DNA of 64,000 bases from Ophiura sarsii (GCA_035610835.1 CM069452.1:9443109-9507108), one strand, 5' to 3'. Numbered from the stretch's first letter, positions 34,780-45,844 are shown. A program made the numbers and translations. Notes: generated from the letters alone by a model not told the origin.

Positions 34780-35132
34780 AGGTAGATGACCGATCACATT
34801 TTCGTAACACAGAATTATTTCAAACATACGGAGATTTTCATATCATATGAAAGCTCGTATTTTTCTCATCATCATACTGAAATTTGACGGCCTAAATCGG
34901 TATAATTACGGAGAAATCGATGAAATAACGTCGAATTACCGCGAATGGTGGTAACCAGTTTAACCACCGATATAGTTTGTGTACTACTCAATGGGTACAG
35001 TTCACAGCATCTTGTGCGTCTAAAATAAGAACCATTAGAGCTATGCAACTCAAACTTTGGAACACGACTTTTTTAAGGATGACCTTTTATGTAGAATAGA
35101 AAACTTCAAGTTGAAAATCGGAACATCTACCT
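34780..35132 (+). mobile_element. Family A MITE, copy 2 (TTAA target)
   Basis: Bounded by TTAA (34,776-34,779 and 35,133-35,136). It starts AGGTAGATGACCGATC. The right TIR is shortened (GGAACATCTACCT), having lost the GTGATCGGGTC part seen in copy 1. The interior is nearly identical to 919-1275, apart from a small insertion near 34,955. The high similarity suggests fairly recent activity. Confidence 0.88.
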
Positions 35133-35314
35133 TTAACGTCCTCCACTGCTTTAGCCCAACCCCAACCACTATTGCTAAACAAATCTCGGGGCATAATTCT
35201 GTTATACCCTTCACACCAACATCGGTAGTATGCGTCGTTCTTAAAAATCATGCACTATGAATACCTCTGTGAAGGGTATAACAGAATTACTCCCAAATCT
35301 GTACTAGGTGCTGT

Positions 35315-35500
35315 TAGCATGCACTTCCCCAGTCTCCAGGAGTGCCGGGAGGAATTTTAAATACGGATGACAATTTTCTACGCTGATTTCTTGGCTCAAT
35401 TACATAGGGGTGGGACTGCCAAGAAGGCGACCCGGGTTCGATTCCCCCTATCAGTTGACCCGTTTTTCTCCCCTAATAAAACATGCCACAAGGGTTGGGG
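35315..35500 (+). mobile_element. SINE-like unit, copy 2
   Basis: It shares with 29,181-29,429 the TAGCATGCRCTTC start, the GGGAYTGCC...AAGGCGACCC segment, a box-B-like GGGTTCGATTCC (about 35,434-35,445) and the end CATGCCACAAGGGTTGGGG. The segment before box B resembles the anticodon arm and variable region of a tRNA with CTGCCA. Box A is not evident. Confidence 0.6.
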
Positions 35501-35607
35501 CTATTAATAAATGCACATAAGACTTTTCATATAAATTTATTAACAAATTACTGAAAATGGTTATTTAAAAATTGATGTACTATGGTAGTTACATGTGACT
35601 GAACTTA

Positions 35608-36476
35608 CAGGGTGTCCCAAAAATATGTTAACACTCCGGGCACATAAGATATCTTAAAAGGACAGGAACACACGGGTCTAATCTTGATGTATTATGAAAG
35701 CTGAGTAAATAAGCTTTCATTTGCATTCCAATTGGTTATTTAGAACGGGAGATATGCTTCAGCAAACATGAGGAAGCAAAATCGGCTTGGTCCAATCCTC
35801 TCAGTATGAAAGTAAAGCTTTTAAAATGCACGAAGCAAGAAGCAACATGATTAAGTCACACACACACACATCAGTTAATCTCTTCTTTGTTCTTTTCAAC
35901 GCATTCTTTCGATTCACAAGATTAAAAGACATAAATAAATATATTCCACATAAATTATATATTGCAATGGGTAGCTGTCAGTAAAGCAGTCTTTAAAATT
36001 GAAATTGAAACATTTCATGTTCTTTGTTGAAATGGTCCATCCAATTAAATAAATTACCTTGCACATGGAAAAAGAGTATAGAACTTGAACTCATGACAAA
36101 ATACCTTTATAATTTATGTGGAATATATTTATTTATGTCTTTTAAGCTTGAAAAGAATCGAAAGAATGCGTTGAAAAGAACAAAGTAGAGATTAACTGAT
36201 GTGTGTGTGTGACTTAATCATGTTGCTTCTTGCTTCGTGCATACATTTTTTAAAAGCTTTACTTTCATACTGAGAGGATTGGACCAAGCCGATTTTGCTT
36301 CCTCATGTTTGCTGAAGCATATCTCCCGTTCTAAATAACCAATTGGAACGCAATCAAATGCAAATGAAAGCTCATTTACTCAGCTTTCATAATACATCAA
36401 GATTAGACCCGTGTGTTCCTGTCCTTTTAAGATATCTTATGTGCCCGGAGTGTTAACATTTTTTTGGGACACCCTG
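35608..36476. mobile_element. Long-TIR mariner-like foldback element, 869 bp
   Basis: TA flanks (35,606-35,607 and 36,477-36,478). The ends are CAGGGTGTCCCAAAAATATG and its complement ending TTTTTTTGGGACACCCTG, a terminus typical of many mariner-type elements. The arms are exceptionally long, about 350 bp each (35,608-35,960 and 36,115-36,476), with high identity and a central spacer of only about 150 bp. There is no transposase. The open frame at 35,787-35,984 is arm sequence. Confidence 0.9.
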
Positions 36477-37116
36477 TATTGCTGTAGCTTGGTAAATCTT
36501 CTTACAAAATCATCATTAAGAACATGAGGCATGCAAATAGGTTTGCCGCACAACTATTATCTAGTGCTCGCTGCTGGGTCATTTACACATTTCAGCGTTT
36601 AAAAACAAATGGAAAGGCCACTAAATGTTTACTAAACTCAATACACAATTTGTGTCCATAGTCGTTTTGCGTCAGCAGTTTATATCGTGCGATCATTTGG
36701 GATTTTCAACTGTTTTAGTTAGCTTAGAAATAAAACATAACCAAATAAAATATAATAGTTCATGTTCCGTATAATATTTGTATTGAACAACGTGTTGGAA
36801 AACTTGATTACAAACAATTTATTCTGTAAGAATTGCATTTAACTGGAGGCGCAAAATTTGGCAGTTGTTAAGCTGTTTGTTTGTTTAATTTCTAACATAG
36901 TTTAGCCTTAAAATTATCAACGTTTAGGAACTTAAATGGTAACTCCTTCAAACTAGACTAACACTACATGTATAGACCAGGATTGTATAACAACTCATTT
37001 ATGATACTGTATTAAATTGCCTTTAGCAAAGATCTTACATGTTGCATATATTCATAAACTGTAATTCATGTAATTTTGTATTTTTTCTTAAATAATTCAC
37101 AACTTCACCATTTCCA
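36477..37116. other. AT-rich non-coding sequence
   Basis: Nothing was recognised between the foldback element and the tRNA-bearing element. Confidence 0.5.
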
Positions 37117-37254
37117 TTAATAACCCTAACCCCACTAGACCATACAAAATCATCCAAAATAAAACTATCTCCACGCGTGTGCTGCTGCATTGGCTCGATT
37201 ACGTCACCTACCGCAGGCATATGTGGCCACGAAGTTTGTGGCCGCATATGCGCT

Positions 37255-37325
37255 GGGGAGTTAGCTCAGTTGATAGGGGCACAGACTGGGGTGCGAATGG
37301 TCCCGGGATCGAATCCCGGGGGGAG
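37255..37325 (+). pseudogene. tRNA-like unit a
   Basis: Box A is TAGCTCAGTTGATAGGGGC. The T arm CCGGG-ATCGAAT-CCCGG has a perfect 5-bp stem. The anticodon arm is degenerate (GCAC/GTGC around AGACTGGG). The acceptor arms (GGGGAGT and a G-rich 3' side) do not pair. It is therefore a tRNA-derived Pol III promoter rather than a functional tRNA. Confidence 0.6.
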
Positions 37326-37526
37326 GGGGAAAAGGGGGAAAAAGTACAATTTTTTTAGGGTTAAAACACACAATTTTTCAATGTTCCATAACCCTAACCC
37401 CACTAGACCATACAAAATCATCCAAAATAAAACTATCTCCACGCGCGTGCTGCTGCATTGGCTCGATTACGTCACCTACCGCAGGCATATATATGTGGCC
37501 ACGAAGTTTGTGGCCGCATATGCGCT

Positions 37527-37597
37527 GGGGAGTTAGCTCAGTTGATAGGGGCACAGACTGGGGTGCGAATGGTCCCGGGATCGAATCCCGGGGGGAG
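37527..37597 (+). pseudogene. tRNA-like unit b
   Basis: The second tandem copy, identical as far as read to unit a, including the perfect T stem and the unpaired acceptor. Confidence 0.6.
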
Positions 37598-37798
37598 GGG
37601 GAAAAGGGGGAAAAAGTACAATTTTTTTAGGGTTAAAACACACAATTTTTCAATGTTCCATAACCCTAACCCCACTAGACCATACAAAATCATCCAAAAT
37701 AAAACTATCTCCACGCGCGTGCTGCTGCATTGGCTCGATTACGTCACCTACCGCAGGCATATATATGTGGCCACGAAGTTTGTGGCCGCATATGCGCT

Positions 37799-37869
37799 GG
37801 GGAGTTAGCTCAGTTGATAGGGGCACAGACTGGGGTGCGAATGGTCCCGGGATCGAATCCCGGGGGAGG
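37799..37869 (+). pseudogene. tRNA-like unit c
   Basis: The third tandem copy. Its G-rich 3' flank is slightly shorter than in units a and b. A further inverted fragment of the T arm (CCCGGGATTCGATCCCGGG) lies at about 37,925-37,943. Confidence 0.6.
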
Positions 37870-38379
37870 GGGAAAAGGGGGGAAAAGTACAATTTTTTTA
37901 ACCCGAAAAATCACCGAGCACCCCCCCGGGATTCGATCCCGGGAAAAAGTACAATTTTTTTAACGCATATTAGGTGACATATTAGGTAGGTGACGTAATC
38001 GAGCCAATGCAGCAGCACGCGCGTGGAGATAGTTTTAGCCACAAACTTCGTGGCCACATATGCCTGCGGTAGGTGACGTAATCGAGCCAATGCAGCAGCA
38101 CGCGCGTGGAGATAGTTTTATTTTGGATGATTTTGTATGGTCTAGTGGGGTTAGGGTTAATGTTGATTTGCAATCCTGATGAACTCATTCAAAGAAAAAA
38201 AGGAAACGGTTCCAACAAGGTACACATAGCTCAAAAGCATTCTTTCATTGCTTGACTCCTCTGAAAGTACATGGGAAAAGTTCATCAACATTTTCTGAAT
38301 CAAATGAATATCCAGTGAAATAACGTTACTTTAAAAGATTCAAATTTGATATGATTTACTATTTTTATCATTTTTGCAG

Positions 38380-38424
38380 GGAAGGCATGCAAGCAGCACA
38401 AAACGCATCTTCAGAATTCGAAGC
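38380..38424 (+). CDS. Candidate 45-nt microexon
   Basis: It is preceded by a pyrimidine-rich acceptor (TTTTTATCATTTTTGCAG) and followed by a strong donor (AAGC/GTAAGTG). At about 47 percent GC it stands out from AT-rich flanks. In the frame that uses one base from the previous exon it reads EGMQAAQNASSEFEA; the other frames are also open. In that frame it ends with GC, and the 56,230 segment starts with G and continues YAKEKYNLDGNAPH, so the phases are compatible. The protein family was not recognised. Confidence 0.38.
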
Positions 38425-39579
38425 GTAAGTGAATTCTGGCCAGAAACCACTTGTAAAACCAACCATACAAGAGTATATTACTCCGATAGATAAAAAAGAA
38501 AAAGAAGAAAGAAAGTTCTGAACAAAATGCACGTTTCGCTCCTAAGGGCAAAGAGTAAATGCTTTATCACACATGTGTTACTACTGCCTTGAAGTTAAGA
38601 GGACGATTCTACCTGTACTTCAACTATCAATTTTAATACACTGGCGGACAGGCAGTCAAGATCATGCCTGCTAGCCCTCGGGGGATATCGCTAGCTAATC
38701 ACGCAACCGCCAAGGTCACAAATTTTACACTTGGAATACGGCACAAGATTAATTGGTCCTAGCACAGAGAAGCAGAATGGTCCGCTAGGGTGGGGGTTGA
38801 TAACCACACGCAGGGATGCAGTAAGAAAGAACTTGAGACGTCAAAAGTCATCAAAGAAACATTGATTTTACTGCTCAATAACCTGTGGTGAGGGGCGTTA
38901 TCACAAAGAATGAAACTGAGATTACAGCATCAATTTGATCTGCACAATTCATTTTAAAAATCATGTTAAAACATGCTTTTTTACAGAAAGTAATAACTAG
39001 ACAAATTTGCCTAGTCCATTCATTATAACTGAAGGGTTTTTGTTTATCATTCTATTTAACTGCAATAAGTTCCACTTGGGAACCTTTGGGGATTGCTAAA
39101 CTGTTAATTAAAGTCAATCAGATAGTTGATTGTCTTGTGGCAATTTGAGGGGGGGGGGGGGGGGGACCAGGGAGTTTAATAGTAATGGGAGAGGCTATTC
39201 GAATCGCAAATGTGAAGCCTGGGCATATGGGCGTGATTTCGCAAAATGTACCTTGCAAAATGGGGGCGCTATCTTGACAACGCCATGATTGACAGCACAA
39301 AAGTCCTTATAAGGGACATTGAGATGTTCGATGCAGCGCGGTGTCTGCGGGATGTACCTTCTGCGTCAACTCATTAGCATAAATGTACCTTGTAAATCGA
39401 GGGCGAAAAACATTAGAGGCTTCAATGTCGGCAATGGGAATCTGTGTACAGTGGCACCGACCTGGGGGGACTCTGTCTAAACATTCAAACATTTATTGAT
39501 GTATGACACAGGATCCAGGAAGGGGTAATGTACTACTAACAAATATATGACAACCCACATGGTTCACCCTTTTATACAT
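38425..39579. other. Non-coding sequence
   Basis: A poly(G) tract of 17 bases is at 39,149-39,165. A duplicated ATGTACCTTG phrase flanks about 140 bp near 39,246 and 39,384. No gene is supported. Confidence 0.45.
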
Positions 39580-40021
39580 ATATCGTCAGCCTGCTTCGAT
39601 AATTGCCTAACTCACTTTTCAGCGAAATTGAGTTTTTTGCATAAATCATGACTTCATTACATTATGCACATGCTGTAATAATATCTAAGTCATTGGCAAA
39701 TCAAAAGTGTTGATAAATGCAGAATTGCAATTCTGCCTAAGTCAGCATTGTGAATTAGGCAGATTGTAATAATTATGTAAAAATGGGTAATATTAACTCG
39801 TATTAGGCCTATAACAAGCCACATTTTACTTAAAGGTATATCCCCACCTAATTATATCCAACAGGTACTGCTCCTGTTGGAATTCACCTGTACTATTGAT
39901 GGTGCTATTCAACATATCGTCAGCCTGCTTCGATAACTGCCTAACTCAATTTCCTATTTTTGTTGTTTTCTCAAAACTAGAAAAAAAGAGTTAGGCAATT
40001 ATCGAAGCAGGCTGACGATAT
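39580..40021. mobile_element. TIR element with an internal extra end
   Basis: The sequence ATATCGTCAGCCTGCTTCGA with AT(A)ACTGCCTAACTCA occurs directly at 39,580-39,614 and 39,914-39,948, and inverted at 39,988-40,021. The last two form a tight foldback with a loop of about 40 bp. The outer pair could be the ends of a 442-bp element. It is non-coding. Confidence 0.72.
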
Positions 40022-40122
40022 ATTCAGTATACAAATGAACTCTTATTTCTTTAGTTTGGTATATTTTGTTTTTAAGCTGAGCATTAAAATAAGTGTAACC
40101 CTGCATCATCCATTTATTTCAG

Positions 40123-40208
40123 AAAACCTTTTCAATCTTGGATAATTTAAAATACTTTTGTGGTAAACAAGAAATCAAAATGTTGCCGATAGATCTCCCA
40201 AATGACAT
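40123..40208 (+). CDS. Candidate exon, 86 nt (weak)
   Basis: The acceptor-like CCATTTATTTCAG and donor-like CAT/GTAAGTTA bound an 86-nt segment open in one frame, starting KTFSILDNLKYF and ending LPIDLPND. Its composition is AT-rich like the flanks. It leaves two bases (AT), compatible with the 56,230 segment, but not with the preferred frame of the 38,380 microexon. It could be chance. Confidence 0.2.
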
Positions 40209-40635
40209 GTAAGTTACATTCATAGGACGATCAAATTTTTCAGTTTTGGCCTAAAAAAACTGGTTACTTTTGTGTGTGCAAAGATTACACAATATAAGTC
40301 ATACAGGTCCAACATTTAAAAAACATATAACGTTGTGTACATTTGACTGTTCTTTGACACTGACGTGAAAAAATAAACCGTACAAATATATCATTTCTAT
40401 CCAGTTTTATCTCATCTTACGAACGAACGTGAGGGGATTCCTAGCAATAACACCCGGTTAACCAAATGTGGAAATGGTGTTCACCAATCGCCTCTAGGCT
40501 TTGTGATGGTTTCACTTAATGTACCAACTTACGAAGATTCTACAGTCATCATTCACCTTGATCGTTATCATAATGATCACTTGAATTCACACCACACCCG
40601 CTGACCTACTACTACACTATTACACCAACGCACTA
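40209..40635. other. Non-coding sequence
   Basis: Nothing was recognised apart from AT-rich sequence. Confidence 0.5.
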
Positions 40636-41030
40636 AGGCCAACAAAAAAGGAAGTTGTGTTGCCCTCAGCGACCGACCCTAAAATCGTAAAAACTAGGGT
40701 CACATTTATTTTCTTATTTTTTTAAAGTGTCTAAATGTTACTATTTCTTGCTTGAAATGAATAAGTAAGCTTAAATAAATGTTTTTTAGACTATTGTCAC
40801 TCTAGAAACACTAGTTAAATTGGCATATGGGCCTATATCAATTTTGTCTTGACATAAACCATATATTTTTCCGCCCAAAAAAAGAAATTGAAACAAAGAA
40901 TTTGAAGAAAAGAAATGTGAAGAAAAAAAATGTGAAAAAAAAGAAGAACAAAAAAAGGATTTCCGACCGACCAACCCGATTTTAAATTGTTGGCACTTGA
41001 GGGCAACACAACTTATTATTTTGTTTGCCT
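40636..41030. mobile_element. TIR element, 395 bp, with GACCGACC motifs
   Basis: The ends AGGCCAACAAAAAAGGAAGT and the complement ending TTTTGTTTGCCT form inverted repeats that include AAGTTGTGTTGCCCTCA on both sides. CGACCGACCCTAAAATC on the left matches GACCGACCAACCCGATTTTAA on the right. The interior is A-rich on the right half. The open frame at 40,786-40,974 is low-complexity. Confidence 0.75.
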
Positions 41031-43604
41031 AATAGGGGTTCGGGGGAATGTGCTTGTTGTGGTTTATAGATTGTGAGTACAAGTTGTGAGTTTGAAGTTA
41101 CGAGATTGAGTGACTTTAACCAAACTTCAATCACAGATTTGGAGATAAACAAACATTTAAAAGCGAGAAGCACACAACCGGGTATCAATCGATTTATAAA
41201 TTCCAATTTATAGGTTATTTTGTATAACTTGCAACTTGCACACAACAAACTAAAACTCACAATTTACAGATTTTAACTAGTAACTCGCATTTGTGACTTG
41301 CAAAATAGCTAGACCACACCAAATGGAAGACATACATCCGGTGCATTGACCAATAAGGCATCAAATTGAACTTGGGATGGCATTTCTTGATATTGGTTGT
41401 GGGTTTACATTTATTTGTACAGTGGTTAGAAGTCCTAATACTACAGACTAACCTTGCAAGGATCATTTGGTTTTGTAAGTTGAATTGTTTTAAAATATGT
41501 CTATATGCATTTTGTATGTTTTAAAAGTTTGTTATCAGTAATTGGAGCTGATACTTCTTGATATTTTCTTCATTGGTTATTGTATATTAAAATGAACGTT
41601 TTGCCAAAACCAGAAATTGATACAGGAGATGAAATAAAACTGATATGGTGTTATACTTCCATTAGCTTTCTTTATTACAATCATTTTTGTTGTTTCAATC
41701 AACATGATCAATGCCCCATAAAGGGGTGAAAGTCAATAGATAAACATTAAGCTTGTCACATTGTTATGTCTGTGTAGACCTAGCGAAAGGGATGTATAGT
41801 TAAATGGATAACTCATGTGTAGGAATAATAAATAGCACACGCCATAGACTTTATGTGGCGATCATATCAATCAGGGTTCAGGACTCAAAAGATGAGGTAG
41901 TGAATATCCAATTCCACTTATTATATACTATCACTTTGTACCCCAATCTATCTTGCCTTAAAATACATTTGTACATGTTATCACTTTTTATAATCGATTG
42001 GATATGATGCAGTTCTAATGAGTAAATTGGTAACCTGGTGGGAGATTGTTAAGAAGTTGGATACCACAAGACATTAAGACAGTATACCATCGCCACATGA
42101 AACCAACCAAACCTATTCACCCCTAGGACTTATGTACACAGGAAATGGTCTCCCCTTAATGAAAAGTAATAGCCGTTTCATACCATCAAATCATTTCCGT
42201 ATGGTTAGTTGGGTTGATTTCTTGGGTACTATGTTTCTGGACTATAGATAATATAAACCGATGAAAAGCTTATTCTATCAAACAAAAACAAAAGGGTTAA
42301 TCTCAAACAGGGGCTCTAAATGCTAAGGTGACACTGTTCAGGGTCCATAAAGCACACTTTTCACTCACTCGTATGTATGTATAATGAGTCCAAATGGGTC
42401 AAAACACCAACCTGGCAACAGTGTACAAACTTTTCCATCTTTCAAGAAATGCTATTGTGGGGGCAAAACAACATTTTCTTTCATAGGACCAAACAGAAGA
42501 GGCAGTACATTATACCATACATAATATCATGGTACTCTCACAGATAGTCTTGTTTATATTCTTTTTCTCAAAGAAAAGTTTTGGCATCAAACCGATCTAT
42601 TAATGTTTTTAATTGTGTCTATCTGTTAACATACCAAATGTACCCTAAATGTGTGAGTAGTATATAATACTGAAAAAATGCCTTGAATGCCCTCCTAAAT
42701 TCCAATACCCCAACCATATGGAAACGTTTAAGGCCAATTGTCTCATAAAAGAATTGCTACACAGCGGTACAGTGTGTATGCTCAAATACAATGGTCAGTG
42801 CACACAGCGTATATCAGTTACTTGGACTATACCATTATTAGGCATGGGGGAGTTCCCTACTTGAGCAATACGAAAATGAACTCAACGTATAAAAGAACAA
42901 GATAAAATTAATTCTTATATAATTAATTATAATCTGAAACTATAACATCTTTAATGGTTCAACATTTACACTTAGTCAGTCAGTCAATCAGAAATTGAAT
43001 CTGGATGATATCGGAATGAACAATACGAGTGATACCCCACACTGGAAATGTATGCTTCCGGTTTGACGACGAAGGTCAAACAGGTCTTACCATTGGCCGT
43101 TGTTTTGCAAATGCTCTGCCGCCAATACGATAGAACCAATCATAATGAGTTTTATATCAAATTGAAGCTATTAAAAAAATCTCCAGAATGGCATGTGAGA
43201 CTTATATACTAGAACCTACCGGTAAGACGTTATAGCGCCATCAATGCCAAAATACCTGCAAAAACTTACAATATTTTGATCAGGGCCATTGAGAAATCGT
43301 GAAATATAGGTGCAGCAAAAAGCCTCTGCCGTGAGAACGTCACTATTATTTTAGATTATGTTTACATAATTGGTTAGAGAAATGTATTTACTATCAAATA
43401 AGAAGCGAGACCTAGTATCCACACTCAACAGATTTCTCGCTATGGGTACAATTACCAGAAAATATGAAAGTCGGCCCCATGCTTAAGAGTGTAATTGGGG
43501 GTAAAATCAGCAAATGAGACCACGTTTCCATATGGACCCAAACACATTTATGGCACATTATTCCTCACTTAACAATGATATGCAACAAGATAAGCTAACA
43601 CGAA
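41031..43604. other. Long non-coding stretch
   Basis: No gene or clear repeat was recognised. The open frames on the minus strand at 40,982-41,466 have no domain features. Confidence 0.4.
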
Positions 43605-43920
43605 CAGGGTTGTATTGTAGCGAGAGCAATTTCAGTGCCGTGCTCGAATCTCCCGGATAGGAGTATTACGATGTAAGCTTTACTGAATTTATTGACCAAA
43701 TATTGATGTATTTATTATGTGAACAAAACGGTGAAAATGCCATAAAAACTCAGTTTTCCTTCCACACACTTGTTAATATTGTATTTTTAAAGCTTATTTA
43801 CTACAATATTGTGGTGAATTAGTGCCGGGCAGGAGGGTTTTCATTGACTGTGATTGCCGGGCGCAAATTACTAGTCCCAGGCCCGTCCACCCCGCGCTGC
43901 GGGTCGTAGCTACAACCCTG
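43605..43920. mobile_element. Possible short-TIR element
   Basis: CAGGGTTGTATTGTAGC at 43,605 and its approximate complement GTAGCTACAACCCTG ending at 43,920 form short imperfect inverted ends. The interior contains GTGCCGGGCAGG-type GC-rich sequence on the right. The target duplication is not clear. Confidence 0.45.
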
Positions 43921-45108
43921 CACATTAATTACATTTCAGAACTAATGGCATTCATAAAAAACAATACAAACTAAAAGAACAAAAGAATGGGTTTCCTCCT
44001 TCATACAACTTCTAGCGTGTATTGACCTGCTTTGAAAAAATGTATGACAGTATGACAAATAATATAGGTCTAAGGTATGACAGTGAGAATTCCACATGTA
44101 TGTAATGCTATTTATCTAAGCTGCTGGGAATTATTACAAATATTTCTGGGAATATTTTGCCATCTCATAATGTGAATGAATGTACAGGAAGGGCAGCCTG
44201 GGAGCAAGAATTGACATTGATGGTTGGTATGTATGAATTATAGATCGCCTAAATCTCATCCTTTAACTCATCAAGAAGCCATTTCAGTACTAGCTGACGT
44301 TTCATTTTGACGTTTCATTTTTTTTGTCCTGATATTTCAAGTATATTCTGCTAATATTATTTTGTCTTCCCCCCCCCCCCCCCCATATGATCCCTATTTT
44401 CCTCCACCAAGCATGAGATTTATTTACATTTATAATCATCACTTGTCTTTTCAGCGTATCATACATTCACACATGCATGTTATAGGTATTAGAATGAAAG
44501 TTCATCTGTTATGCGTTACAGTTTAATCCCCATTTTTACACAGTTTGTACGGATATTTCAAATTACTTATTTTTTTGCGCTTTGCAGACTTTCAATTGTT
44601 TTGCGTGTTTAGCTTCATGATTCATCACATTCAAGTATACCTATACACAAACGAAATATATTCACATGTTATTATTTTTGCAGTAAGCAAAAAGCGCAAC
44701 AATTTCCACTTTTACAGGACCCAATGTAGGACTATGGTCCTAGAGCCAACCCCATAACTGTTTGTAAAATGTAAATTCTTCCAGCTCATTCAAATCCAAA
44801 TCATTTGAAATTCAAGTTTAAAAACAAATACCAGTTTTGTAATAATACATTTTTATCGTTCAACAAATTACACCTAAATAATTCAACTTAGTTACAATAT
44901 TTTGGCATTCCCAGTTGAGTTTGTACTTTCCTAAGATTAGGATTTGATTGTTTTAGATCGCTTTTGTTTTTGAGTGAATAAAGTATAACTTGTACTATCA
45001 ATGATGCCCAAACCTAACCTATTTTCCTCAAAACACAATGTTGCAATAAAATACATGTAATTATGTCAAGAAAGGAATCAACAAGTCTTACAATTTTGTT
45101 AACCCTAC
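43921..45108. other. Non-coding sequence
   Basis: A poly(C) run of 16 bases is at 44,369-44,384. An acceptor-like CTTGTCTTTTCAG at about 44,454 precedes an open segment without a strong donor. No gene is supported. Confidence 0.45.
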
Positions 45109-45296
45109 CTGTCAATCATTTTCCTGAAAGTTTTTTTGGTTGCTAACCTGAGTCCTAATGTATCCAGGAAGTGTATCGACGTCTTGACTCTCCAACCCCC
45201 TGTTCGTAACATTAAATCTAATAGAACCTTTTTCCTGAAACAGCCAGCAAGTCTTGTCATTTCATCGTGACTCATCCCCAAGTCGCTATCCTTTTC
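45109..45296 (-). CDS. Candidate internal exon, minus strand
   Basis: The minus strand is open from the start ATG-proximal region (45,302) to a good donor GACAG/GTAGGG at 45,109/45,108. A moderate acceptor (TATTTCTTATGAAG) is at 45,297. The protein includes SHDEMTRLAGCFRKK, LLDLMLRTGGWRV and FLDTLGLRLATKKTF. It has a balanced, helix-prone composition unlike the AT-driven ORFs elsewhere. The spacing of LLDLM, GGW and FLDTL loosely resembles death-fold helices, but this is only an impression. Length is 188 nt, phase 0 to 2. Confidence 0.35.
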
Positions 45297-45753
45297 CTTC
45301 ATAAGAAATACAGTGTGGGGTATGCTGGACTTTAACAGTCATAGTCTGGGCTAACTATACTGCAGTTTGGCGGCCAGAAACTAACCAAAATGAATTGGCT
45401 TGCTTGGATGAAAGTGTGTCAATGTTATGATCTAAACTTAGAACTATGATGATGTCGGGGGCTAAAACGGTAACAGTTTACTACAACTCCGGCTATTTTT
45501 GGTTTCAGTGGGCATTTTCCAGCATTGCAATTTATTATTAGTGTACTGATGAGTAGCTGTAGGTAGATGTATACAATAACAATGTGTATGCTATATAGTT
45601 CTGGGACTAGAACTCATTAAAAAAACTTTACTTTTACCTGTCCACTGGTCTGCCTCAACTTATTTTTCTTCTGTCCACTAACAATCAGTACTGCTAACAA
45701 TCAAACCTCTGGAACTACTTCGTAAACCAATTTTACTCTGAATATTAAACTGA

Positions 45754-45772
45754 CCCCCCCCCCCCCCCCCCC
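45754..45772. repeat. Poly(C) tract, 19 bases
   Basis: An uninterrupted run of 19 C residues, followed by ACCCTCCTC. Confidence 0.95.
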
Positions 45773-45844
45773 ACCCTCCTCATCATACAACCCTCTGATC
45801 TAGAAAGCGGACTTAACTTCCTACCATTAACCACATATCCACTA

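Larger units (their letters stand above)
37121..38159. mobile_element. Telomere-like-ended, tRNA-bearing element 2 (amplified)
   Basis: A 1039-bp structure starting TAACCCTAACCCCACTAGAC and ending in the complement GTCTAGTGGGGTTAGGGTTA. The inverted ends are about 122 bp (37,121-37,242 and 38,038-38,159) with a single mismatch seen. Inside are three tandem units of 268-272 bp starting at 37,121, 37,389 and 37,661. Each carries a tRNA-like segment followed by a G-rich tract. An extra inverted partial copy of the end is at about 37,983-38,037. TTAA lies at the right border; the left border reads TTAATAACCC, so the target duplication is not clean. The overlapping open frames here are repeat-derived. 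Confidence 0.82.

Noticed and set aside
37177..37963. ORFs of 70-119 codons, repeated with the same peptide
   Set aside because: They read through the tandem tRNA-like units; phrases such as GELAQLIGAQTGVRMVPGSNPGG are translated tRNA-like sequence.
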